Made by a program: the position numbers and the translations under genes
Notes under the pieces: generated by a model
Told to the model about the DNA's origin: nothing
Seen by the model: only the letters and a program-made list of their open reading frames with translations
Databases searched by the model: none
Shown here: positions 8,601 to 15,516 of the stretch, one piece after another
How positions within the stretch are numbered: position 1 is the first letter of the stretch
Layout: the number at the start of each line of letters is the position of its first letter
From: Oscillochloris sp. ZM17-4
GTDB taxonomy: Bacteria; Chloroflexota; Chloroflexia; Chloroflexales; Chloroflexaceae
NCBI RefSeq assembly: GCF_019599295.1
Contig: NZ_JAIEWN010000012.1
Coordinates: 4,422-43,983 of the forward strand
Direction of reading: 5' to 3'
DNA length: 39,562 nt

Positions 8601-8657
8601 GGTATTGGCCCGCCCCCAGGGGCGGGCGACGGCACGACCGGCGAAACGAGTGTTCAT
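5640..8657 (-). CDS. Secreted glycoamylase-like/seven-blade Kelch propeller protein
   Basis: The start at ATG 8657 gives 1005 residues and a signal-peptide-like N-terminus (hydrophobic stretch ~26-38 ending before SPAQPAAP). The longer frame upstream only reads through a repeat. Domains in order: a Pro/Ala linker; a beta-sandwich-like region (~50-225); an alpha/alpha-toroid region (~230-600) with FVWSYGMLLSSWSPTTGLV, GERLAWAWDVFGGESWL and FYEPTYHPAGCPAQLG, resembling glycoamylase-like/DUF3131 proteins; then seven Kelch motifs (~640-990), each with DGRxLVVGG and a YDPxTxxW strand. Seven motifs fit one closed propeller. It ends in TYLPMAIR, which resembles the YLPLxxR ends I recall from secreted Chloroflexota proteins. 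Role: probably extracellular or surface carbohydrate binding or hydrolysis; catalytic residues were not assigned. Confidence 0.7.
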   Translation of the reverse strand: MNTRFAGRAVARPWGRANTLWSSLMGSLLVVLLAAMVSPAQPAAPLLPTAAPAPTAAPPAPPERSIQILVDDFRPQPAQGEPAYLLNRLGGDRGVISSSVVTWGAGQVTTAVAPGSTWAGVWMSLDHPVREGLAVNFSALLPAPITPAYQSRVTGISLQIARGTAGRQLRVELKDGAVLRWQSEITLQGGPQVVTFDLPALGSVGQLVWVLDQAAPGDSVVLERVSLAAATPITDTATAAFVWSYGMLLSSWSPTTGLVRDRASDASGAFDAIQSTGSLAAATAVAEQLGVIAHADAAQIVDKISRALLADTPRFHGLWPHFVNVTPDGAISITPGTEWSSVDTVIAAVGLLSAQGGLGLDTSSTEDMLRAIDWADLATPDGMIAQGYSYTGERLAWAWDVFGGESWLMGLAYAGSTGGVARIAHPAPPTANGAGFIDELAWLFVAPPSGRDYWGNDWDAYRSAAADRQVFYEPTYHPAGCPAQLGLFGLSAGEAPSRSAVPPGSIYQAFGVGGAFSPVNDGADLLGAPVAMPHYAGLIASLRPQAATRMWDWLIAGGLFSPLTNVESLMFPAGADCQADTAVWNHLKGTWNIALQTLGWGRYLSERAGKTPVLWQATATSPLLRRGYALLTPAAPAAPGAIVVPGMTLPIARADHTATSLADGRVLLVGGTKARDVFLADVTIFDPFYNTLAAVAPLHTARHDHSATLLQDGRVLVVGGYTLPQQWLDDAEVYDPAADRWTVIPPLHKHGVGHTATLLRDGRVLVVGGCIGNGVCTDRVEIFDPYTNTWADVAPLPSDRASHAALRLDDGRVLVAGGDSFMGVPSGGDALIYDPQTNAWAATGPMVTPRLNSAIARLPDGRALVVGGMDLPGASAHKVFASAELYDPATDTWAAAAPLAQPRYQFVLAQLPNGQTLAVGGAREDLPQWTWDSFAGEIEQYDPAADRWTTVGTLAHPKAFATAALLPDGRLWVTGGRAGLDGVIYGADTWLIDARLRTYLPMAIR

Positions 8658-8660
8658 AGC

Positions 8661-8893
8661 GCATCTCCGTGCGTTAGGGTAACGGTTTCGTGTGGAGCAC
8701 AACAGCTGCCTGATGCATTGGCGTCGGGCCGACGCATGCGCACCGGATGAATCTGCGGGTCGCCCATGCATGGGGTGCGCATGCTTCGGCCCTACCATGC
8801 CCCCGGCGGGGATGGGCCGCCCCGGCGGGCCGACACGGGCGGAGGGCGGTCAATCCGGTTTCGGTTAACCGAATGCACATGGGCTGGCCGCCC
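8661..8893 (-). repeat. MITE-like repeat, degenerate copy, just upstream of the Kelch gene
   Basis: Read on the minus strand this region matches 18205-18499: GGTTAACCGAAACCGGATTG, the GTAGGGCCGA...TCGGCCC inner palindrome and the CACACGAAA-CGTTA end are shared. It is shorter in the middle and its ends are worn. It stops about 4 bases before the Kelch ATG, so that gene's promoter must lie within or beyond the element. Confidence 0.7.
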
Positions 8894-8913
8894 TCGGCGG
8901 GATGGTGATATGG

Positions 8914-8919
8914 TATACT
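8914..8919 (+). promoter_or_regulatory. Probable -10 box (TATACT) for the leader ORF and LysE-type gene
   Basis: TATGGTATACT lies 7 bases before the leader ATG, so transcription would begin at or within the start codon (leaderless). The same 11-mer occurs at 2207-2217. Confidence 0.45.
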
Positions 8920-8926
8920 ACGCGCC

Positions 8927-8998
8927 ATGAGCATAACTGTCAGCAGCACGCGCCAGCAGCAGCGCCGCACCCGGTGGCCGGGAGGTACGGCGGTCTGA
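8927..8998 (+). CDS. Possible 23-residue leader peptide of the LysE-type gene
   Basis: A short frame opens right after a good -10 box and ends with TGA at 8996-8998, 22 bases before a strong terminator hairpin. It contains RQQQRRTRW: four arginines and the only tryptophan within nine residues. A short ORF with clustered codons of one amino acid, then a terminator, then a transporter gene, is the layout of ribosome-mediated attenuation. LysE-type exporters often carry basic amino acids, which would fit arginine. No ribosome site is visible, so translation would have to be leaderless. Confidence 0.35.
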   Translation: MSITVSSTRQQQRRTRWPGGTAV

Positions 8999-9020
8999 CG
9001 TTGCGCAGCTAGCCGAACTC

Positions 9021-9060
9021 GCGCCCGCCGGGGACCCCCCCGGCGGGCGCTTTGTGTTGT
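9021..9060 (+). terminator. Terminator/attenuator hairpin before the LysE-type gene
   Basis: A 13-bp perfect GC stem (9021-9033 with 9038-9050, loop ACCC) is followed by TTTGTGTTGT. It lies between the leader ORF and the transporter start, where a constitutive terminator would make no sense unless read-through is regulated. Confidence 0.6.
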
Positions 9061-9088
9061 CGCCAGATATAGATGCGAGAGGGAAGAG

Positions 9089-9709
9089 ATGCTGGACTCA
9101 GGGTTTCTGCTGCGGGGGCTGCTGGTGGGGTTCGCGATCGCGGCGCCGGTGGGGCCGATCGGGGTGCTGTGCATCAGGCGCACCCTGGCCGACGGGCGGC
9201 TCGCCGGCTTTGCCTCGGGGATGGGCGCGGCGACGGCCGACATGATCTACGGGACGGTGGCGGCCCTGGGGCTGACGGCGGTGGCCGATCTGCTGACGGG
9301 CGTGAGCCTGTGGGCCCGCCTGCTGGGCGGGGTGTTCCTCTGCTACCTGGGGGTGCGCACGCTGCTTGAGGCCCCGGCCGAGCGCCCGGCGGCGGCGGGG
9401 GCGCGCGGGCTGCTGGGGGCTTACGCGTCCACCTTCGCGCTGACGATCACGAACCCGGCGACGATCATCGCCTTCGCGGCGGTGTTCGCGGGCATGGGCG
9501 CGGCCAGCGGGGTCTCTGGATACGGCGACGCGCTGCTGCTGGTGGCGGGGGTATTCAGCGGCTCGGCCCTCTGGTGGCTGCTGCTGAGCGGCGGGGTGAG
9601 CCTGCTGCGCAGCAGGGTGACGCCGGCGTCCCTGCGCTGGGTGAACCGCGGCGCCGGGGCGATCATCCTCGGCTTTGGCGTGGTGGCCCTGGCGAGCCTG
9701 CTCCCCTGA
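9089..9709 (+). CDS. LysE/RhtB-family amino-acid exporter
   Basis: The 206-residue integral membrane protein has about six hydrophobic segments, the size and layout of LysE/RhtB exporters. Family motifs are visible: GFAIAAPVGPIGVLCIRRTL near residues 13-32, LGVRTL after the third helix, and TITNPATIIAFAAVF near 113-127. It would sit in the cytoplasmic membrane and export an amino acid or similar metabolite; the substrate cannot be read from sequence. The ATG follows a GAGGGAAG ribosome site. The gene is preceded by a candidate leader peptide and attenuator and faces the tetR gene, with a 38-bp palindrome in the 31-bp gap and running into tetR. Confidence 0.85.
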   Translation: MLDSGFLLRGLLVGFAIAAPVGPIGVLCIRRTLADGRLAGFASGMGAATADMIYGTVAALGLTAVADLLTGVSLWARLLGGVFLCYLGVRTLLEAPAERPAAAGARGLLGAYASTFALTITNPATIIAFAAVFAGMGAASGVSGYGDALLLVAGVFSGSALWWLLLSGGVSLLRSRVTPASLRWVNRGAGAIILGFGVVALASLLP

Positions 9710-9711
9710 TA

Positions 9712-9749
9712 CGCCCGTAGGGACGCAGCGCGCTGCGTCCCTACGGGCG
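9712..9749. repeat. 38-bp perfect palindrome between facing LysE-type and tetR genes
   Basis: The two 19-base halves (CGCCCGTAGGGACGCAGCG and its complement) meet with no loop. The tetR stop codon (9741-9743) lies inside the right half. The place between convergent genes suggests two-way transcription termination. The GTAGGGACGCAGCG core looks like a dispersed palindrome rather than a made-to-measure terminator. Confidence 0.8.
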
Positions 9750-10352
9750 AGAGTCCGGCGCGAGCCCCCGGCGGAAGATCTCGATGACCGTGTCAGGCAT
9801 GTGCTCGCGGCTCGGCGCGTCGATCGCGCTCAGGTAGCCGATGTGCGGCGACATAAACAGGGCGTAGAAGACCCGCACAATACTCGCCTGGTCGAAGCGA
9901 GGGTCGATCTCGCCACCGCTGATTGCCTGGCTCACCAGATCAACCACCACCGCGTCGATCTTACAGATCTGGTTCATATGCTCCTGGTGTCCCTTGAGCA
10001 TATGCACGATATCGGGCATCCAGAGCTGCATCGCCATCACGCGCTCGTCGAGCTGCACCTGCACCCCAGTGCGCAGCAGGTCGATGAGCCGATCCATCGG
10101 AGATCGCTCTGTCGCGCCATCATCGTCGACGACCGAGAACAGGCGCTCCATCACCTGGATCGCCATCGCCGCCACCAGCGCCTCCTTGGTGGAGAACTGG
10201 CTGTAGAGGGTGGGCTTCGAGACGCCGACGCGGGCCGCCAGCTCGTCCATCGACATCGCGGCGTAGCCCCGCTCGGCGATCAGGCTCTGGGCCGCCTCCA
10301 GGATCTCGTCGCGGAGCATCTGCCGTCGGCGCTCACGTAGGCTGCTCACCAT
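9741..10352 (-). CDS. TetR/AcrR-family regulator of the RND efflux operon
   Basis: The 203-residue protein has an N-terminal DNA-binding domain (residues ~14-60): ILEAAQSLIAERGY, then the helix-turn-helix MSMDELAARVGVSKPTLYSQF and TKEALV. The C-terminal part is helical and divergent, as expected of the ligand-binding domain. It is the third gene of a minus-strand operon after the RND transporter and the adaptor, 81 bases after the adaptor stop. So it probably represses this pump and, unusually, its own gene is last rather than divergent. A candidate operator lies before the RND gene. Its last residues are encoded by the 9712-9749 palindrome. Confidence 0.88.
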   Translation of the reverse strand: MVSSLRERRRQMLRDEILEAAQSLIAERGYAAMSMDELAARVGVSKPTLYSQFSTKEALVAAMAIQVMERLFSVVDDDGATERSPMDRLIDLLRTGVQVQLDERVMAMQLWMPDIVHMLKGHQEHMNQICKIDAVVVDLVSQAISGGEIDPRFDQASIVRVFYALFMSPHIGYLSAIDAPSREHMPDTVIEIFRRGLAPDSRP

Positions 10353-10377
10353 GGGATGGCCTTTCTTCCAAAAGAGG

Positions 10378-10412
10378 GAGGGTTGGGGAGGGCGGAGCCC
10401 TCCCCAACCCTC
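10378..10412. terminator. 16-bp perfect hairpin with GGA loop between adaptor and tetR genes
   Basis: Arms 10378-10393 and 10397-10412 (GAGGGTTGGGGAGGGC and complement) pair perfectly. No T-run follows on the coding strand. It could reduce read-through into tetR or block 3' decay of the upstream message. Confidence 0.5.
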
Positions 10413-10433
10413 ATCCCTCTCCTGGGGAGGGTG

Positions 10434-11975
10434 TCACAGCTGGATGCTGACGCGGGCGCTCATACCTGCGCGCAGGCCCTCCTGCGTGTCGAGGACGATC
10501 CGCACCGCGTAGGTGCGCACTGTGCCAGAGACCGTCGCCGTCGGGGCGACGTAGGTCACCTTCCCAGTGAAGGTCTGTCCAGGGATGGCGTCCACCTCAA
10601 CCGTGGCGGACTGGCCCTCGCGCACCTTGGCCACATCGGTGTCGCTGATATTCACCTCGATCCGCAGCTCGCTTACGTCCACCACCTGGATGACCATCTG
10701 GCCCGAGCCGTTGGACAGGTCGCCCGGGTCGATATTGACCAGCGAGACCGTGCCGGCGAAGGGGGCCTTGATCGCCGCCTTGTCGCGGTTGAGCTTGGCG
10801 GCGTCGCGGGCGGCCTCGGCTGCCTTCACCTGGGCCAGGACCCCGGCGACGGTGGCCTCGGTCGGGTCGGAGGTGATCTGGCTGAGGTTGGCCTGGGCGG
10901 CGGCGAGGCCGGCCTGTGCCGAGGCGAGCTGGCCGGCGCGCTGGTCGCCCTTGAGCTTATTGAGGTTCGCCCGGGCCTGGGCCACGGCGGCGTCGGCGGC
11001 GGCCCGCTGGTCGGCGGTCGCGCCATCGATCAGCTTCTGCAGGCTGGCCTGGGCGCTGCTCAGCTGGGCCTCAGATGCCTGGACCCCATCGATCTCATTC
11101 TGCTGGGACTGTGCGTAGGCCACCTGCGACTGCTGGAAGGCGTTCTGGGCGCTCTCCACCCCGCGCAGCGCCTGGGCCTCCTGATCCTTCAGCGCCTGCG
11201 GCAGATCGCCGGGCAGCTTCTCTAGCCTACGGTTATCCCAGTAGATCCGCGAGTAGGCGTCTTGGGCGTTGCGCAGCGCATTAGCGGCCGAGTCCATCTG
11301 CAGGCGGGCGCTCTGCTTGGCCGCCGAGAGGTTGGTGCGCTGTATCTCCAGGCTGGCGCTGGCCTGCTGCACGGCGGCCTGGGCCTGCTGCAGGTCGGTG
11401 GCCTTCGGCCCGGCGGCGATATCGGCCTGGCGGGCGACGGCCTGCTGGAGGTTCGCCTCGGCGGCGGCGATGTCCTGGTCCGTCACGGCGCCCCGCGTCT
11501 GGCGCACCCCGGCGGCGGCCTGGGCGACCTGGGCCTGGGCGGCGGCGACCTGGTCGGGCGTCGCCCCGTCGATCGTGCGCTGGTAGTTGGCCTGCGCCGA
11601 GGCCAGCTGTGCCTCAGCCTGGGCCACCTGGAGATCGAGCTCGCGGGTGTCCAGCGTGGCCAGCTCCTGGCCCTCGGTCACCACCGCGCCCTCCTCCACC
11701 AGCACAGCGGCCACGGTGCCAGGCACCCGAAATCCCAGCTCGGCGGTGCGCTTGGCGGCGACCTCGCCCGAGGCCGTCACCCCCAGGCTGATCGCGGGTG
11801 CCCCTGCGGCGGGCGCGATGGTGGCCCCGGCGGCCGGCCCGCCCGAGCCACCGCTGTCGGCCAGCACCATTGTCGGGACGGCGCCTGCGGGCTCGGCGGT
11901 GGGTGTCGCCGCAGGCGCGGCGCAGGCGCTCAGCGCGGCGGCGATCAGGGCGGCGGCGAGTATCTTCTTATGCAT
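10434..11975 (-). CDS. RND efflux periplasmic-adaptor-type (HlyD/AcrA family) lipoprotein
   Basis: The protein has 513 residues and begins with a lipoprotein signal (lipobox LSAC at 15-18, lipidation at Cys18). A lipoyl/barrel-sandwich half follows (GTVAAVLVEEGAVVTEGQEL, ~88-108). Then comes an unusually long Ala/Gln-rich coiled coil (~115-385) with repeated AxAQAQVAQA patterns and two DGATxDQxAA hinges. The second lipoyl half (KAPFAGTVSLVNIDPGD) and a beta-barrel/membrane-proximal region complete it (to 513). It should link the RND pump to the outside of the cell. The coiled coil is about two to three times the usual AcrA hairpin, perhaps because no outer-membrane factor gene is present. It lies 69 bases after the RND gene in the same operon. 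Confidence 0.85.
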   Translation of the reverse strand: MHKKILAAALIAAALSACAAPAATPTAEPAGAVPTMVLADSGGSGGPAAGATIAPAAGAPAISLGVTASGEVAAKRTAELGFRVPGTVAAVLVEEGAVVTEGQELATLDTRELDLQVAQAEAQLASAQANYQRTIDGATPDQVAAAQAQVAQAAAGVRQTRGAVTDQDIAAAEANLQQAVARQADIAAGPKATDLQQAQAAVQQASASLEIQRTNLSAAKQSARLQMDSAANALRNAQDAYSRIYWDNRRLEKLPGDLPQALKDQEAQALRGVESAQNAFQQSQVAYAQSQQNEIDGVQASEAQLSSAQASLQKLIDGATADQRAAADAAVAQARANLNKLKGDQRAGQLASAQAGLAAAQANLSQITSDPTEATVAGVLAQVKAAEAARDAAKLNRDKAAIKAPFAGTVSLVNIDPGDLSNGSGQMVIQVVDVSELRIEVNISDTDVAKVREGQSATVEVDAIPGQTFTGKVTYVAPTATVSGTVRTYAVRIVLDTQEGLRAGMSARVSIQL

Positions 11976-12010
11976 GGGTTCCTCAGAAAGAGCTTATACA
12001 GAGAGGGGCA

Positions 12011-12034
12011 TGGGGAGAGAGAAGTCTCTCCCCA
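12011..12034. terminator. 10-bp hairpin between RND and adaptor genes
   Basis: TGGGGAGAGA (12011-12020) pairs with 12025-12034 around GAAG, in the 69-base gap after the RND stop. There is no T-run. It may adjust the relative amounts of the two products. Confidence 0.4.
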
Positions 12035-12044
12035 AAGAGCATAC

Positions 12045-15000
12045 TTAATCGCCGACCGTCTCGCCTGCGGGTGTGCCGGGCTGTCCAGCGGGCGCGCTCG
12101 CCAGTGCGGCGGGTGCCTCGGGCTGCGCGGCGGGTGCCTCGGGCTGGGCCGATTCACCCCGGCGGAACAGGCCCATAAAGCGGCTCACCGCCGAGTCAAG
12201 CAGGCTATAGACCGTCGGTACCACCAGCAGGGTCAGCACCGTCGAGGTGGTGATGCCGCCGATCAGCACCAGGGCCAGTCCGCGGCGGAACTCGGAGCCC
12301 TCGCCGCTGCCGAAGATGTGCAGCCCGATCGCGGTGGGGATGGCACCGGCCACCAGGGCCGCCGAGGTCATCAGGATGGGCCGCAGGCGGATGGCGCCGG
12401 CCAGGCGCAGCGCCTGGTGCTTCTCCACGCCCACCCGGCGCAGCCGGTTGGTGAAGTCCACCAGCAGGATGGAGTTCTTCACCACCACGCCCAGGAGCAT
12501 GATCAGGCCGATCATGCCGGTGATGTCCAGGTCAACCTGAAAGATGCGCAGGGCCAGGAATGCGCCGATGAAGCTGAAGGGCATCGCCATCATGATCACC
12601 AGCGGCTGGGTGAAGGAGCCGAACTGCGAGGCCAGCACCATATAGACGAACAGCACCGAGAGCGCCATCGCCACCAGCAGCGAGCCGAAGCCCTCGGTGG
12701 TCTGCTGGAGCGTGCCCTGGTAGCTCACCACGATATCGCCGGGGATGCCTAATGCATTGATCTTCGGCTGTAGCTCGTTGGAGACATCGGTCAGGTTACG
12801 GCCCTCAAGGTTCGCGCCGATCAGCAGCTGGTTCAGCCGGTCGTAGCGCCGGATGGTGGTCGGGCTGCTGTCCAGCGACACCGTGCCCAGCGAGCTGAGC
12901 GGCACCACGCCAGAGCGGGTGGGGATGGTGATCGCGCTGAGCGCCTGGACGCTGCTGCGGTCATCGGGGCGCAGGCGCACCACCACATCGGTGTCCACGC
13001 CGTTCTGGCGCAGCACGGTGGCCCGGCTGCCGTTGATCAGGGCGCGCACCGAGGTCGAGATGTCGTCGTTGGTGATGCCCAGGTCGCCGATCCGACCGGG
13101 GTCGGCGTTGAAGCGCAGCTCCGGCTTGCCGGATGTGTAGTTGGTGTCGATATCGACCAGGCCCGGCACATCACCCATCGTGCTACGCACCGCATCGACT
13201 ACCGGTGCCAGATCGGCCAGCGGGCGGGTGCTCTGTAGGCTCACCTGGAGCTCGCGGCCGGCAACGCCGGTGCTACTCTGCTGGAAGCTGGGCACGCTGA
13301 ACGAGAGCCGCGGTGCGAAGCCGAGCTGGCCGCGCAGGCGCTCCTGCACCGTCAGCGTAGGGGTGTCCTTGCTGATCTTGATCGAGAACTCGGCGCGCTC
13401 GGGGTTGCCACTAAAGCCAACCGTGCTGATCACCGTCTGCATGGCTGGGTCGGCCTTGAGCACATCCTCGACCTGGCGAGCGATGCGGTCCGTCTCCTCA
13501 AGGGCGGTGCCGGCCGGCAGCTCGAAGCCCATAATGAACTGGTGGTTATCCTGCTCGGGGAAGAACGAGAACTTCAGGCCGCTGGCTACCACGCCGCTGA
13601 GCAGCAGCACGCCGACGGCGACCGCCACGATGATCATGCGGTTCCGCAGCGAGTTGAGGCTCCAGGCCAGCAGGCGGCCGTAGACGCGCCCCATGCGGCC
13701 CGGGTCCTCGTGGGCCTCCTCGATCAGCCCGGCGTCACGCTCGCTGAGCTCGATATCGGCCGCGCCGATCTTCAGGTCGGGTATGACGTCGTGGTGCTGC
13801 GTGGCGTGCTTCTTCGCCTTCGGCTTGATGTTCGGGAAGAGGTTGGCCGACATCATCGGGGCGAAGGTGAAGGCCTCGACCAGCGAGAGCAGGATGGCGA
13901 TCGCCACGATCAGGCCGAAGGAGCGGAACACGATCCCGGCGGTGCCCTCGGCGAAGGTGACGGGCACGAACACCGCGACGATCGTCAGGGTCATCGCCAG
14001 CACCGAGAGGCCCACCTCCCAGGTGCCCTTCGACGATGCCACGCGGGGGCTGTCGCCGCGCTCCAGGTGGCGGAAGATGTTCTCGCGCACCACGATCGCG
14101 TCGTCGATCACCAGGCCCACACAGAGCGAGAGCGCCAGCAGGCTGATCAGGTTGATTGTGATCCCAAAGAGCGGCATGAAGATGAAACTGCCGATCAGGA
14201 TCACCGGCAGGCCGATCATGGTGATGATCGTGCTGCGCAGGTTGCCGAAGAACAGCCAGACCACCAGGAAGGCGGCCAGGGCGGCGAAGGCCAGCTCTTC
14301 GATCGAACTGTTCACCGAGTCGCGCACCGAGGTCGAGTCGTCGCGCGGGATGGTGTAGGTCAGATCGGGCCGGGCGGCGAAGGTCTTCTCCAGGGTGGCC
14401 CGCACGTTGTCGGCCACCTGCACCGTGTTGGTGCCGGACTGCTTGAGGATGGACAGGATGATCGCGTTGTCGCCGTTGAGCCGCGAGTAGCTGGTGCTGT
14501 CAGCGACGCCATCCTCGATGGTGGCCACATCGGACACCCGGTAGCTCGTGCCGGTGATCTGGATGCGCCCGATGTCATCGGGGGTCTGCAGCAGGCTCGG
14601 CGCGCGCAGGCCGATATCCTGGCTGCCCTGGGTGATCGTGCCCAGGCCAAGCGTGGCGTTGGCCTGCTGGAGCGAGCGGGTGATCTGCGAGGGCAGGATG
14701 CCGTAGGCCTGCAGCTTGCTCAAGTCCATCAGCACATTGATCTGGCGCACCTGGCCGCCGTTCACCGTGATATTGCCCACGCCGCCGGCGCGCTGGAGCA
14801 GCGGCACAATGTCGTTCTCCAGCGTTGTGCGCAGCTCAAGCGGCGACTGGCCGGCCGTCCCCGAGACCGCGACCTGCATAATCGGTGCGGCGTTCGGGTC
14901 GAAGCGCTGGAAGACCGGGTCGCGCACATCCTGCGGCAAGGCCGGCATCACGCCGTTCACCTTCTCGCGCACGTCCTGGTCGGCCAGGTTAATGTCCGTC

Positions 15001-15326
15001 CCCGTCTTAAACGAGAGAATAATCAGGCCGAAGCCATCGTTGGCCTGTGAGGTGATATGCTCAAGCCCCTCCAGCGTGTTGACCGCATCCTCGATCGGCT
15101 TGACCACCTGGTCGGCCACGCTCTCGGGGCCTGCGCCGGGGTAGGTGACCGTCACCGCCACCACGGGCACGTCGATGTCGGGCAGCAGGTTGACCGGAGT
15201 TGTGTTAAAGGCCAGGATGCCGAACGTAATGACCGCCAGCATCACCATGGTGATGAAGACTGGCTGGTTGATCGCAACATCGGATATCGCCAGGCCATGG
15301 ATCTTTTCGCGCCGGCGTGGTGCCAT
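12045..15326 (-). CDS. RND (HAE1/AcrB-type) multidrug efflux transporter
   Basis: The 1093-residue protein has the AcrB-family layout: a first membrane helix (~20-40), a large extracytoplasmic loop starting with NLLPDIDVPVVAVTV and YPGAGPESV, a helix bundle, a second loop and a second bundle. The proton-relay motif GLVIDDAIVV (~402-411) is intact. A charged cytosolic insert (~505-555, KPKAKKHATQHHD...) lies between the two halves and is longer than usual. The C-terminal tail is Ala/Pro/Glu-rich with QPEAPAA repeats. It is the first gene of the operon with an adaptor and a TetR regulator. The start follows a GGGGAGGA ribosome site. Substrate is unknown; no TolC-like gene is in the window. Confidence 0.93.
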   Translation of the reverse strand: MAPRRREKIHGLAISDVAINQPVFITMVMLAVITFGILAFNTTPVNLLPDIDVPVVAVTVTYPGAGPESVADQVVKPIEDAVNTLEGLEHITSQANDGFGLIILSFKTGTDINLADQDVREKVNGVMPALPQDVRDPVFQRFDPNAAPIMQVAVSGTAGQSPLELRTTLENDIVPLLQRAGGVGNITVNGGQVRQINVLMDLSKLQAYGILPSQITRSLQQANATLGLGTITQGSQDIGLRAPSLLQTPDDIGRIQITGTSYRVSDVATIEDGVADSTSYSRLNGDNAIILSILKQSGTNTVQVADNVRATLEKTFAARPDLTYTIPRDDSTSVRDSVNSSIEELAFAALAAFLVVWLFFGNLRSTIITMIGLPVILIGSFIFMPLFGITINLISLLALSLCVGLVIDDAIVVRENIFRHLERGDSPRVASSKGTWEVGLSVLAMTLTIVAVFVPVTFAEGTAGIVFRSFGLIVAIAILLSLVEAFTFAPMMSANLFPNIKPKAKKHATQHHDVIPDLKIGAADIELSERDAGLIEEAHEDPGRMGRVYGRLLAWSLNSLRNRMIIVAVAVGVLLLSGVVASGLKFSFFPEQDNHQFIMGFELPAGTALEETDRIARQVEDVLKADPAMQTVISTVGFSGNPERAEFSIKISKDTPTLTVQERLRGQLGFAPRLSFSVPSFQQSSTGVAGRELQVSLQSTRPLADLAPVVDAVRSTMGDVPGLVDIDTNYTSGKPELRFNADPGRIGDLGITNDDISTSVRALINGSRATVLRQNGVDTDVVVRLRPDDRSSVQALSAITIPTRSGVVPLSSLGTVSLDSSPTTIRRYDRLNQLLIGANLEGRNLTDVSNELQPKINALGIPGDIVVSYQGTLQQTTEGFGSLLVAMALSVLFVYMVLASQFGSFTQPLVIMMAMPFSFIGAFLALRIFQVDLDITGMIGLIMLLGVVVKNSILLVDFTNRLRRVGVEKHQALRLAGAIRLRPILMTSAALVAGAIPTAIGLHIFGSGEGSEFRRGLALVLIGGITTSTVLTLLVVPTVYSLLDSAVSRFMGLFRRGESAQPEAPAAQPEAPAALASAPAGQPGTPAGETVGD

Positions 15327-15353
15327 TCGATCCTCCCCAGAGGCTATTACTTG

Positions 15354-15405
15354 TTCAGGTTTTGCACAGGCACACTATATTTAACTATAGCGTAAAAGAA
15401 CCTGA
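15354..15405 (-). promoter_or_regulatory. Promoter and candidate operator of the RND operon
   Basis: On the minus strand a TATAGT box (15374-15379) lies between inverted copies of TCAGGTT (15399-15405 and 15355-15361), extended on one side to TCAGGTTCTTTTAC and on the other to TCAGGTTTTGCAC. Inverted half-sites around a -10 box suit binding by the operon's TetR protein. No standard -35 box is evident. Confidence 0.4.
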
Positions 15406-15461
15406 CGCGCAAGTAGGCCATTGGGAGGATTAGGGCATCACCCGGATGGGTGAGGGAGAGA

Positions 15462-15516
15462 TGATTGACTGGATGGTGTTTGCGAGCTGCGCTCGCAAAC
15501 ACCATCCAGTCAATCA
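15462..15516. terminator. 26-bp perfect hairpin overlapping the U32 gene stop codon
   Basis: Arms 15462-15487 and 15491-15516 pair perfectly around TGC. The U32 stop codon (15514-15516) is the outer end of one arm. It separates the U32 gene from the RND promoter. No T-run follows. Confidence 0.6.

Noticed and set aside
13542-15050. 502-codon plus-strand frame opposite the RND gene
   Set aside because: His/Asp/Arg/Gln-rich mirror of RND codons; no domain pattern.
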